A DNA stretch of 64,000 nt from Mikania micrantha (lineage: Eukaryota > Streptophyta > Magnoliopsida > Asterales > Asteraceae), in contig CM018692.1 in the NCBI GenBank assembly GCA_009363875.1, positions 4,675,862 to 4,739,861 on the forward strand, given 5' to 3'. The stretch's first letter is position 1; every line of letters begins with the position of its first letter. This document shows, piece by piece, positions 45,690 through 57,300 of this stretch. The notes beneath the pieces are model-generated. The model was not told where the DNA came from and did no database searches. It saw only the letters and a list, made by a program, of their open reading frames with translations. The position numbers were made by a program, and so were the translations under genes.

Positions 45690-46750
45690 GGCTGAACTAC
45701 CTGTGTGTTCTTTCAACTCAACCATAAATCATAATAGCAACATCTGAACAATCCCTAAATCTTTAGCCGAGCTCCATATTCCGTAAAATATCAGCTTAAT
45801 ATCCTTCACAATGATCAAGGATCGTTAACGACCTAATTAGTTGATTTCATCTTTGTTTCACTACACACGATCAAATTACACCGTCGATCAGACATAATTA
45901 CCATGTCTAAGCAAAGGAAAACTCAAATTTCATAACTAAATCCAAACCGGAAGAATTAGGAGCTATATATCACAAATCCAATCAATTCATGAAACAATTA
46001 TCAAGAAAACCAATAATCGATCTGACCAGAAAACTGAGAACGAAGTGTAATACCTGTTTTTGACGGTGGATTAAGATGAGTTCCGATTGAATTTAGAAGC
46101 AGGTTGTGAGCGAAAGAGAGAGCTCAATATGCTTCACAATCATCGACGATCATTTAATTCAAGCTTCGTTTCTGTATATATGGTCAAATTACACCGCCGA
46201 TCAGATGTAATTACTAAGTCTAAATAAGTAAATAATACATGAAAAAACCAGCAACGAAAGAAATGACCGATCGATCAGGAATACGAAACGAAAGAATCAC
46301 CTGTTTTTGACAGTAGAAGAAGGTAAATTCCGATTAAATTTAAACACTGTATGTGCGAGAAAGAGAGAGGTCAATATATTCCACAATCATCGACGATCGT
46401 TCACAAATCACAACTTAAGCTTCGTTTCAACACACACGATCAAATTTCACTGCCGGTCAGATACAACCACCATGTCTATACAACTATAAAACGTAACTAT
46501 CACAAACAAATCAAACAGGAAGAACTAGCATGCAGTACTAATCTGAACAACTGATGGAAAAATCAGCAACAAAATCAGTAATCGATCGATTCGGAAACTG
46601 AAACGGAAGAATAATACCTGTTTTTGACAGCGGATGAAGGTGAATTGCGATTGAATTTGAGAGACGGTTTGTAGGAGAAAGAGAGGAATTTAGAAAGGTA
46701 GAGGATTCGGTGGATGTGCGATGAGGGAAGAAAAGAGGGGGGGTTGAGAG
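45690..46750 (-). promoter_or_regulatory. Tandemly multiplied 5' noncoding exon and promoter of the RING gene
   Basis: On the minus strand the block GTCAAAAACAG followed by a GT donor occurs three times, with exon ends at 46054, 46301 and 46618. Each is preceded by similar exon sequence (GAAAGAGAGAG, TCGGAATTCAnCTTn-like words) and followed by similar intron sequence. A more divergent fourth copy is suggested at 45700-45960. The shared downstream acceptor is probably just before 44940 (ATCACAG). Positions 46690-46800 beyond the outermost copy are the likely primary promoter. Confidence 0.6.
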
Positions 46751-47001
46751 TGCGTATGAGTTGGGTTTGGTTTATGATTACACGGAAGCCGTTGATTCAC
46801 CCCATAATAACTCCTACTACGTATTCCGTCGTATCTGCCAAAATTATTTATTAGATTTCCTTCGCCAGAGGATAAATGCGACGTTTTCCATTTTTATAAA
46901 TAAAATAAAATGAATTTTAACACTTTATTGGTAATAAAACATCTAATGGTAATAAACACTTAAAAATCCATTACATTTTTATGAAAACTTGTTTATTTTT
47001 C

Positions 47002-47774
47002 GGGTTATGCTAAATATACCCTCTTTTGTATTTTTTTTACTTGTCGTACCCCCTCCTTAAGTTTTTTAAATATATACAAGTAAACATTATGTTTTTAATT
47101 AACTAAAAAGATTCATAAACCTTTAAACAAAAATGTGAGGGACTGTTTTTACAAAACTCAAACATCACGGAATCATTATCATCATCAATTCATCGTTTAA
47201 AAATCAAATAAATACGAAATCTAAGCTTAAATAACCATATTCGAACTCAAACTCAAAGTATATTAAAACGAGCATAAAACTCAAAATTAATTGAACCCAA
47301 ACAATCCTTTAACCTCTACGAAACTCTCTGCGTAAACAAAAGCTATTCACAATCTCAACACAAATCAAGAAAAAGGCATGTAAGAACCCGGCGGTTCGAC
47401 TTCGGTTCATCAAGCAACGAACATGAATTAGTTAGCTAAGGTAGGTGTTTCATATACAATTACACTCGTTTTTGTTCGAGGAACGAAAGCCCTATGTTTG
47501 TAACAACAATCGGGCCTCAGTTCAATCGAATTTGAACAAAGAGGAACTAGGGTTCATACAATTAAATCTGATTTTGGATGAATTTAATTTTATATTCTGT
47601 ATAGGGTATGACAAGTAAGAGGGGATACGTTTAGAAGAATTTAAAGTAAAAATAATATTTGGTGTATTTTGGTTGTGTTATATAGTTGAAGGGTTGATTT
47701 TAACAAATTTATATTTAATATTTTAGGGGAGGGGGTATGACAAGTTCAAAAGAGGGGTACATTTAGCCACACCC
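47002..47774. mobile_element. MULE-like non-autonomous element (773 bp) with 9-bp duplication
   Basis: The left end GGGTTATGCTAAATATACCC and the right end, inverted, GGGTGTGGCTAAATGTACCC form diverged inverted repeats continuing through CTTGTCnTACCCCCTCC. The perfect 9-bp duplication TTATTTTTC (46993-47001, 47775-47783) is the size typical of Mutator-like elements. It has no transposase and lies about 300 bp upstream of the RING promoter region. Confidence 0.82.
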
Positions 47775-49917
47775 TTATTTTTCTTACAAATGTTTGTTAA
47801 TAAGTTGAGGGTCTTATCATATCTTCAGATATAATTAAAATTAAAAACAATATAATAGTATCATTGTTTATACTCGTAAATTTTAAAACAATATAATAAT
47901 ATCATTCTTAGAATCAATCGGTCACTGCTTAAATATCAATGGTTAAGACTTAAGAGGTTGGTTGATTCATTAAAATGTTTTTTAGTGAGACAAACATTTT
48001 TAGCATTTGCCTATTTCAAAGGTAGTCTTTTATATAAATATATAATCATTAAAAGGATGACAAAAACCCCTTTGCTTCTTTAAATCAAATACCATATATT
48101 TTCTCAAAAACATTTTTAATAAATTAAGAATATGATTTTTGATTTAATCATATTATTTATCAAATTAAATAAAAACATTATAATTTAATAGTTGAGAGAT
48201 GTAAAAAATTAAAATTTAAACTTCATCAGAATTCGTTACATGACATCCAACATTTAATAGAAAAATATGTTGTAAAACTAACATTTATGTGATATACTAA
48301 ATTAACATGTGTCCTTTAGATTATTTATTAAATATAGAAGTTTTTTAGAATAACATGTTTGATTTTATAGTGTAATTTAAAAAAAATAATAATAATATCA
48401 ACTATGAACGTTAAAAAAACCAAAAGAGCTTTATGAAAAGTCAATTTTTATACTTTTTTCATGAAGATATGTTATTTCCCACCTACATACATACATACAA
48501 TATTTGGTCTAGTTTTGATGTGACAAACCAAAATTCAATACATACTAACATGTTAATATTATTTTTATGGGCTCTTAAATTTTTAGAAGCTATTATAATT
48601 AATGATTATGGGGTGGATTAATTTAATGAGTAAAGTTGTGTAGATAATATAATTTACAAGACATTAAATAAATCTAATAACAAAGTGTAAAAGACAATAC
48701 TAAGTTCAGGAAATATAAAAATGGGAGAAGAGGGTTCGGATGTAGAAGTTACGTTAGCGCATGAGCAACCCAATCCATTTATCAAAGAATGTTAGCTTTG
48801 AATCCACCTCCCCAAATATATATTTAATCATATATAATTTTAATTTAATATATAATTTTAATAAATGTACTTTTTGGTAGAAATTTCTTGAGTTCAATCT
48901 AAATTGAATTAATGGGAGAATTCTTGATATGTTTAAGCTTAATCTTACAAGATAAGATAATGATCAAGAAGGGTGGGAATCATTTGATTTTAGACTAACT
49001 CAATGGAAGAACAAGAAAATTATTTTTAGGGTTCATATCCTTGATTTAGGGATTTGAACTATGATGATTAAATGAGGTTATGAGGAACACTTAATGTTAA
49101 TATAAATCTTATATATTTAAACATTTGAGTAAAAGCACAATTGTTAAAGATAGAATGTACACATTAATACTCACGTTGAGTAAACTAGTAATTTGAATAT
49201 GGAATTGAAAATTAGACAATCGACTATATGTAATCAAGCATGCAAGAATGAAGCATCTCAAGTAGGATTATCTCAAAACCAATGTAGGTAAACCTTATTA
49301 GAAAATGTATTAAACACTAAAGGATATTTGTCCCAATGATACCAAGGTATGTTAATGTGTTTATCCTTAAAATAGGTTAAGGGTTCTAGTCTTATATCAG
49401 ACAAAGCTATAATTTTTTTTTGTTAAAAAATGTATTAAACATATTTAGATGTTAATTTACAATGTCTGTTATTGTAAATCTATGATTATTTGTATTAATT
49501 GTGGGGTGTGTGTTTAAATAAGATAAATAAATTGAAGTCATGAGCTCCAGGGCGGGGGGAGGCGAATTAAATGAATGAGAGTAATAATTAACTATGTTTG
49601 TTCCACCCGCACGTTGCGACGGGTTATCACAGTACACTCTCGAAAACGAGTATTATATATCATCTGTAAAAGCATAAGTTACATAATAAAATCAAATTTC
49701 TCATCACGAACTAAACCCGAATCTCTCAAACGTATAAGGAAATCTCTCAAATTTAATAAAAACTTAAATCTTTAAGTAAATATCTCAAATTTAATACTTT
49801 CATACGTGTTAACTAATTTCCAAAGTTCAAAAAACTTCTTCTGATCTAAGTCTAAATTTTCAAAACGTCACTACATAGATCAGACACATATACGCTATAC
49901 GCTATACATTACTATTA

Positions 49918-49920
<3 letters not shown>

Positions 49921-49965
<45 letters not shown>

Positions 49966-49972
49966 GTATGTA
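49921..49972. repeat. (AT)n(GTAT)n microsatellite
   Basis: An AT run of about 32 bp is followed by five GTAT units. Confidence 0.9.
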
Positions 49973-50079
49973 ACATGAGACCCACACTTTATTTAATATT
50001 TATATTTGTACTATTCAATTTCATGACTTTTAATTATATAAAGTAATAAATCACAAGGGTGTTCATTTTTTTAGTAACA

Positions 50080-50280
50080 ACAACCGAGCGTAACGTCGTG
50101 GTATATGTACCATGTCAGCAGGCTTCAAAAGAACCCTTCCTCAAGAAGCGATTGCCTGTTTTACCGGGCGGCACCTTCGGAAGACCTGCACCTGATGCGC
50201 ATAAACCAACTTATTTGCTGTAAAAAATGCGCCCCTCATCGGTTCAGAACCCGAGATTAAGCTCAAGATTATTCCCCTCA
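50080..50280. other. GC-richer island of unknown origin
   Basis: About 200 bp of clearly higher GC lie in AT-rich flanks. The minus strand can be read as GLPKVPPGKTGNRFLRKGSF in a short open segment. I do not recognise it; it could be an old exon, a transposon fragment or organelle-derived DNA. Confidence 0.3.
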
Positions 50281-51404
50281 CCTAGTATCTATCAAAGTGT
50301 CTCAAGTGGGATACATTAGAAGGTGGGTCTTCTACCACAATGGTGTTCATGAATACGAGATTTTGAGTATCGAAGATGTGTGAATCAAATTGAAGCCTTA
50401 GAACTTCAAAAAATGTAACTAAGATCTTACAATCAAAAGGATATAATTTTATAGTGCTAAGTGTTAAGGTTATTTTGAATGATGCATTGCTGATCCACAA
50501 TGACGTCATGGAGAACAACTTTTAACATATATCCAACACCTTTTGACTATGCACATACTCATAAAGCATTACCATCTAAAAGCACCAAGAAAAAAAAAAT
50601 ATTGACTCTATTAGTTATATTATACTTATCTAATAAGCAAGTAAAAAAAAAACATTTTCCAAACTTGTTAACGTTTTCAGCATTCAATGTTTAAAAATTA
50701 AAAAAAAAAAAGGTAAAGAGTTGGGATAACCTTACATGAGCATTAAATATAAAACATGAAAACGACTTGTTTAACACTTGACTTGATACTTTAAACATGA
50801 CAATTCTATGTTTTATGTAGCAAAAAATGTAAATGATTAAGCTTGGTCTCTTAATTTTTGTTATTTTTAAAAAGTATAAAATTATATAAAATTATAAGGT
50901 TGGATCATACGTTGGTTCTTCTTTTGTTTCACTTTTAGTTATGCATTTATTTTATTATTTGACTTACATGTTACCCAATTTTTAGCACGACTAACCTAAG
51001 ATAAATGCACATGTTGAGAACCCCTATTTCTTTTCATCAACAAATGGATCTTTTGTTATTGTACTTGGCTTGGCTCTACCATAGTCTATCCTCGATTGGG
51101 TCGTATCTCGTTCTATGTATGGTCAATGGTGGAATGCCTTGACACTTGTGGTTAATGATGATAAAGGATGAAGAATATGATTATTATTTGGAAAAATCAA
51201 ACGAATTTTAAGAATTATTAAATGCGAAAAAAATAAAGTAAAATGAAGAGATATATTAAGAGAAAGTGGAAAAAGAAACGTTCAAACTCACAAAAGTTGT
51301 AACATGTGACGAAATCAATTAATTATACATCGGTTATGATTTTCAAAGTAAAAAAAAGGCTACAAATTAAGAAAAACAAGATGACATGATGATATGTGAG
51401 GAAT

Positions 51405-52105
51405 TCTTTGGTTTAGTCCTTACTGGAGGTTGCAACCATCTTTTTCATTTTCGTAACTTGCAACCTTGTGGTTTTAAAAAGCATGTGATCTGCACCCATT
51501 CAGTTAAAATTAACACAACTCTGTTAGTTTATTAAGAGTAAAATTGTAATTATTATTTATTATTTTAATAGTCTTATTCCATTAATCTGTTATAGAATTT
51601 AGATTCGAGGCCATTTCTTTGAACTTCAGTTTGTATGAATCTGAACCCCCACAATTGATTAACACCCAAAATAATCCATGTTCCAGATTCGTAGAAAATA
51701 AAGTTCAAATAAACGATCTCAGATCCAGATACTATAAAAGATTAATCATTTTCTATTAATCATTTTGTATACAATGCATCTCTTTCGATCAAAACTCCAC
51801 AAACCCACAATTGATTAACACCCAAAATAATCAATGTTTTAGATTCGTACAAAATGAAGTTAAAAGAAACATCCTCAGATCCAGATTTTATAAAAGATTA
51901 ATCGAATAAGACTATTAATTTAATAATAAAAAATAAATTACAATTTTACTCTTCATAAACTAACGGAGTTTTGTTAATTTTAACTGAATTGGTGTAGGTT
52001 GCAAGCATCAGGCTTTTTAAACTACAAGGTTGCAGGTCGCGAAAATAAAAAAGGAGGGTTGCAATTTCCAGTAAGAAATAAACCATAGGGTTACAAATTG
52101 CATTC
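51405..52105. mobile_element. Foldback/MULE-like element with long inverted repeats (about 700 bp)
   Basis: The left arm (about 51410-51600) and right arm (about 51895-52105) are inverted copies. For example TTAGTTTATTAAGAGTAAAA matches inverted TTTTACTCTTCATAAACTAA, and CCTTACTGGAGGTTGCAACC matches an inverted counterpart ending near 52070. No clear target duplication could be set and there is no coding content. Confidence 0.6.
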
Positions 52106-52564
52106 AACTCTGTTTTTTTTACTCTAGGAATACAAAATGCGATTTTGATTTTAGATTGTTATATTTTTGTTACAATATAGTTATTTGAATTTAGGAATTT
52201 TTACATATATCTCATAACTAAGAGTATTTATCACATATTACACAATTTTTAAAATAAATTAAATATTTTTTCCGAGAGTGGTAAATATGTAACTTACTTT
52301 ATTATTTGAAAGAGGATATGTGTTAGAAGAGAAAATATTTAATAAATGAATTTAGCAAGGACAAACATGTAAATGCCAATTTAAGTATTGCTTGCTTTAG
52401 GTGTAATGCATTATAATTTTTGTCTTTTGTTTTTTAAAAAAAAGTTTGTTAGAATGACACTTAAAACATGATTTCAATTGTTCTTTCGAATTTTACGCTC
52501 TGAATCGTATACCCAAGCCCACCTTATGAAAAACCTCACAGATTGGTAAACCTGTTAATCTTGT

Positions 52565-52640
52565 CTTAGCAAACATGCCTAAGCCCGTATTCGAACCCAA
52601 AAAATTTTAATATGGAAGTCAATAGGGTAATCATTAGCCT
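52565..52640 (-). repeat. tRNA-derived (SINE-like) fragment
   Basis: On the minus strand TAGGCTAATGATTACC (A-box-like) is followed by TTTGGGTTCGAATACGGGC (B box). It is degraded, without a recognisable tail. Confidence 0.4.
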
Positions 52641-53589
52641 ACAATCCCATGTTTCTAATTCTTCTTCTTTTTTTTGCTATTTTATTTTGTTGATTACACT
52701 CTATTAATATTTGACTAGTCAAACTTAATACCTCAAGGAACTTGAAAGACAAATAAATTTAGGGTTGTATAACCATATACAAAAGTAAATTGAAGAGGAA
52801 TGAAGCTCTTAAAAACACAAGATTATATAACCATATCATATATAGTACACCATGTTGATATTATTAGTTCATAATGACATAAACGTGAACTTTCAACTTT
52901 TTTGATCTAGTGACTTGAGCAAATCTGCAATGCATGCCTTTATTTTATAACATTTGAAAATGAAAGCCAGGCATTCAAATATGGACTCCAAATCAAGCTT
53001 TCAGTTCTTAAATTATTTCAAAAAAAATATAAAAACATAACAAGAAGTGTTCTTTAAACAAGGAGTAACTGTTTTTTTATTTTCTTTTATTTTTTTTACG
53101 AACTGTCCGTTTTTCATTAACGAAAGTGAGATTACAATAAACTGGTTTGGTTGGTGGAAAGATTGGTTGGTAACAACTAACTAGTATATACTCTTACCAT
53201 ACTCAATTCTTATTCTTCTACATCGTTTGTTTTTATAATAGTGACAATAATTCCAAATCAGAAATGTAACCTAAAATAGTATTATTTTGGGTTTTATCAA
53301 CAGAAGATTGTTTTTTGTTTTCATTTTCAAAGTTTTTTAAATTTTATAAGTAATCACATGAAATATTTTTGGGCCTAAAACATGTATATGTACAGTATGG
53401 TGGTTGATCTTTCAAGATTCTAAATACTTTTGGTAAAACTTATTTTTATAATTAATAATTTTAAAATTTATTTATTTAAAACATGATAAAACTCCTAACG
53501 TAAATGCACAAAAACGATATGCAAGTGTAGTGCGACACATACCTTTTGGTTTCCCAACTTGGATACGACTTGAAACATAGTATGTTGAT

Positions 53590-53680
53590 TTTTTGAAGCT
53601 AAGGGGCGAAAGAACTATTTTTAACCAAAAATAAATTTCGGCCGAAAAATTAACAATGCAGACAGAAAAAGAGGGAACAT
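53590..53680. repeat. Dispersed repeat fragment, copy 1
   Basis: It shares GGGGCGAAA, ACTATTTTTAAC and TTTCGGCCGAAAAATTAACA with 63410-63490. Such GGGGGCGAAA/GGCCGAAA sequences look like the end of a small transposon. This copy is short and diverged. Confidence 0.55.
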
Positions 53681-53727
53681 TTGACATAAATCTATTTGTA
53701 TTTAATTTTTTTTGTTGTGACATATGC

Positions 53728-54157
53728 CATGTTTTAAAAACCGTTATTTTAGGTGCACCGGATTTGCTAAAAAATGGTTCAACCGAACATACTAATTAAC
53801 CATAGAATTATATATAAATACAACTTATACTCAAATAAGTTTTCAAAAATATACTAATTCATTCAAAAACTACTCAAATTCATTCAAAACAATATAAAAG
53901 TACTCAAATTTTAATATTTTTTTTAAAATAAAAGTGCATAATAGGATTATGACATTTGTGTGTTAAACACATCAAGTCCACGATCGCTTAAAAGCCGAAA
54001 TTTTGTGTTTTTTTTAAACCGGAAATACCGGTAAAACCGGATTAAACTGCCGGTACAATCGATCGAAAGAACCTACATAATACCGGAAGGTTTCGTACCG
54101 TATTAATAAGCAACATGTAGTTGAACTGGTCGGTTTGAATCGGTTTTTATAACATTG
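53728..54157. mobile_element. Second copy of the CCGGTT-rich hAT MITE, next to the syntaxin gene
   Basis: It shares ends (ATGTTTTAAAAACC / GGTTTTTATAACATTG) and internal blocks such as CATAATAGGATTATGACATT with the element at 31085-31578. The duplication is degraded, so this copy is older. Its right end is 240 bp upstream of the syntaxin start codon. Confidence 0.75.
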
Positions 54158-54396
54158 GATACATGTGAACAAGCGAGATAAAAATTCTTAATTCAATCAA
54201 TACAAAGATTTAAGAGAAGACGAGGGGTTGTTTTTAGCTTAAAGTAGAAATTTGTAACCTTTTTTTTTCTAGATCATTGGTGACAGGCTGGTTCAGTTTC
54301 TTCTTCAAGAAGATCATCCCAAATTCAAACGGTTTTTAGTGATTTCTTTGAAATCAAACTTGCGATATCTGAATTGAAGCACTGATCACAGGAAGG

Positions 54397-57300
54397 ATGA
54401 GCGTAATCGAAATTTTAACTCGAGTTGATGCAATTTGTAAGAAGTATGACAAGTACGACGTCGATAAGCAGAGAGATCTTAATGTCGCAGGTGACGACGC
54501 CTTTGCTAGGCTCTACGCCTCCGTAGAAAGTGACATCGAGACTGCTCTTCAGGTGATTTGTTTGCGTCTATTAGTTTGATATCTAGGGTTTTTATTGTTT
54601 AGTTTTCCGTTTATAATCTTCAATTCGTTTATAATGTTGACGTGTTATTGTCTTCAGAAAGCGGAGACAGCTAATAATGAGAAAAACAGGGCTTCGGTGG
54701 TGGCGATTAATGCTGAGATACGACGCACCAAGGCTAAGTTGCTGGAAGAAATCCCTAAGTTGCAACGATTGGCTATGAAGAAGGTTCGTTCTTCTACTTT
54801 TCTTTGATTAGCTAGAAATTGAATGTACCTGGACACTATATATGAATATTTGGGGCAAGATCAAAGTGTACTGTGCTAGATGACCCTTGAGATTAGTTGC
54901 TATAAATCTATGTGTAATCGCCACATCCTAGGTATTAGAAGGGTGAACGTATCTAGGGATGTGTTTTTTTACCTGAACCCGAATAACCAACCTGAAAAAA
55001 GCTTACCCAAAACCAAGAAACCCAAGAACCGTTTTACCCAACCTGAAAATTTGATAAAACCGAACCCAATAAATTTAAATGGTTCGGTCTTTGGGTTCAA
55101 CAGGGACCGATTCAGGTACCCGAAGCACCCGATTAAAACTTAAAATTGAAATCCGAAATCCTCTAGGTTGGCCAAGGCTTTTGAAGTCTAATGGGGCCTA
55201 GGCTTAAGCCGCTTTTGAGAAGTCTGATGATGCCTGCTTAAGGGTGAGCCTGTTGCATTGGCTTAAGGCGCTTAGAAAAGCAATGCCCCAAGATGAAGGC
55301 GCATAGTGTAAACTGTAAACATAGTAACATATCATTTTTAGGTTGGTTTCGGATCAATTGTAGATGTTTCAGACTTGTTCACACCGATTTTTGGGCAGAA
55401 TTTGCCTGGAATTTGTGCCTGTGATCCTTAATGGAGTCGAAGCTTTATTGCTGCACTGGGTGCCTAGGTGAGTGTGCTTTGCAGTTTGCACCTTTGAGTA
55501 CATAAACCCCTCTGTAGTCAATTAACAAACTTGATTAAGCAAGTGTGCTATTGAGATGGCTGTGTACCTCGGATATACATTTGGTGGAGATAAGGGTGCA
55601 TGACATTTTTTTTTGCCAATTTGGAAGATCTTTAAATGCGCTCAATGATGCGTTAGACATCAATTCCATAACAGGTAAAAGGACTTGCTCCAGAAGAGTT
55701 TGCAGCACGTAATGATTTGGTTCAGGCCCTTCCTGATAGGGTTCAATCAATTCCTGATGGGGGTGCGGCTGCACCCAAACAAACCGGAGGCTGGGCTGCT
55801 TCAGCGTTTCGTACAACTAATATCAAGTTTGATTCAGGTGATCAATTGGTTCTGTTTGCTGTTGAATATCACATTTTCTTAAATTATGTGGTGGTTTGTT
55901 TCTTTGAACTTATATATTAGACTTCTTGTGATGCATGAATTTCATAGATGGACGATTTGATGAGGAATATTTCCAGGAAAGTGAAGAGTCAAGCCAGTTC
56001 AGGAATGAATATGAAATGAGAAAAATTAAGCAGGCATGTACTTGTTTTATGTTTTCTGTGTTATATCATATATGACACTAGAGTTGGAAATGGGCGGTTG
56101 GCTAATGGGTCAAAACTGGTTTGGGTCAAATAGGTAGTTTTGTGCAGGTCAGGATGGTTGAACCAAAACACTTCATAAATAATGCAGGTCAAATACTGTT
56201 ACAAAATTATATTATTTCAACAATAATTTAATAACCTAATGTTTTTATTTTGATTTAGGTGGTTTTATCTTATGCATTAAATTTTACATATTTGTCCCTT
56301 TTTAAATCTAACTTAATAAATATTTAATGTGTTTGACTAATCAGAGATAAAACATAACCGAAATCAACCCGTTGTAAGTAAATGGGTTGAATCACCACCT
56401 ATACAAGTTATCAACTGGGTTTTATACATATACTTTTCTGTTTGTTCCTGTTTCATATAGGATCAAGGCTTGGATATGATATCAGAAGGTCTGGATACTT
56501 TGAAAAACATGGCACAAGATATGAACGAGGTTTGCTATGTTCTAATCACACCACATCTTGCTTTGGATAGGTTACAAAATTAGTCTTTTATATTTCATAA
56601 TCTATGCAGGAAGTAGACAGACAGGTTCCATTGATGGATGAAATAGATGACAAGGTTGGAATTTTTTTTCTCTCATTCTTATAATTGTAAGGGGTGAGCA
56701 AAAACCGAACCGTTAAGTCGTTAACCAACAAAACTTAACTGAAATTATCCGAAAACCACAATTGTTCAAAAACCAAAAATTAACCGAAAATAGGTTACAT
56801 TTCGGTTTTGTACCCTTGGTTAACCGAAACCAGAAGCATTCAAATTTTCATGTATTTTCAACTATTTTAATGTATTTCTAGCTTTAACACCTTGATTCCT
56901 TTTATTTTTCTTTTTGCTTATTTTATACCCTTGTATTTTCTTTACTTTTATTAGCACATAAACTACATCTACTGCAATCACATATCAATAGTTCTCAACC
57001 TTGCTCATATAACAAACTCATAAACATGACTAGACAGAAATTATACCTCGCAAAACAAGAGGGTTGGGTAGGACGGGATGACGGGTTAGAATGGGTTCGG
57101 GTTAAGACAAAGTATTTTAAAATTGTTAATTTTACTTCGGGTCAAAACAGGTTCGAGTTAGGATAAGCTTAGGCCAAAATGGGTTGTTTTTAAGCTTGGA
57201 AGTTGTCATTTCTCTAAAATTTTTGGCTGAAAAAGTGTGAGGAAGACCAAAGTCGTGTATCTGGTTTTGAAATGGCAGGCAACTTGATTTGATCAGAAGG

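Larger units (their letters stand above)
47784..51400. other. Intergenic region, no convincing gene
   Basis: Very AT-rich. It contains an (AT)n(GTAT)n microsatellite at about 49921-49972 and a GC-richer island at 50080-50280. The minus-strand frame 50282-50518 (78 codons) has no recognisable domain and no splice context. Confidence 0.5.
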
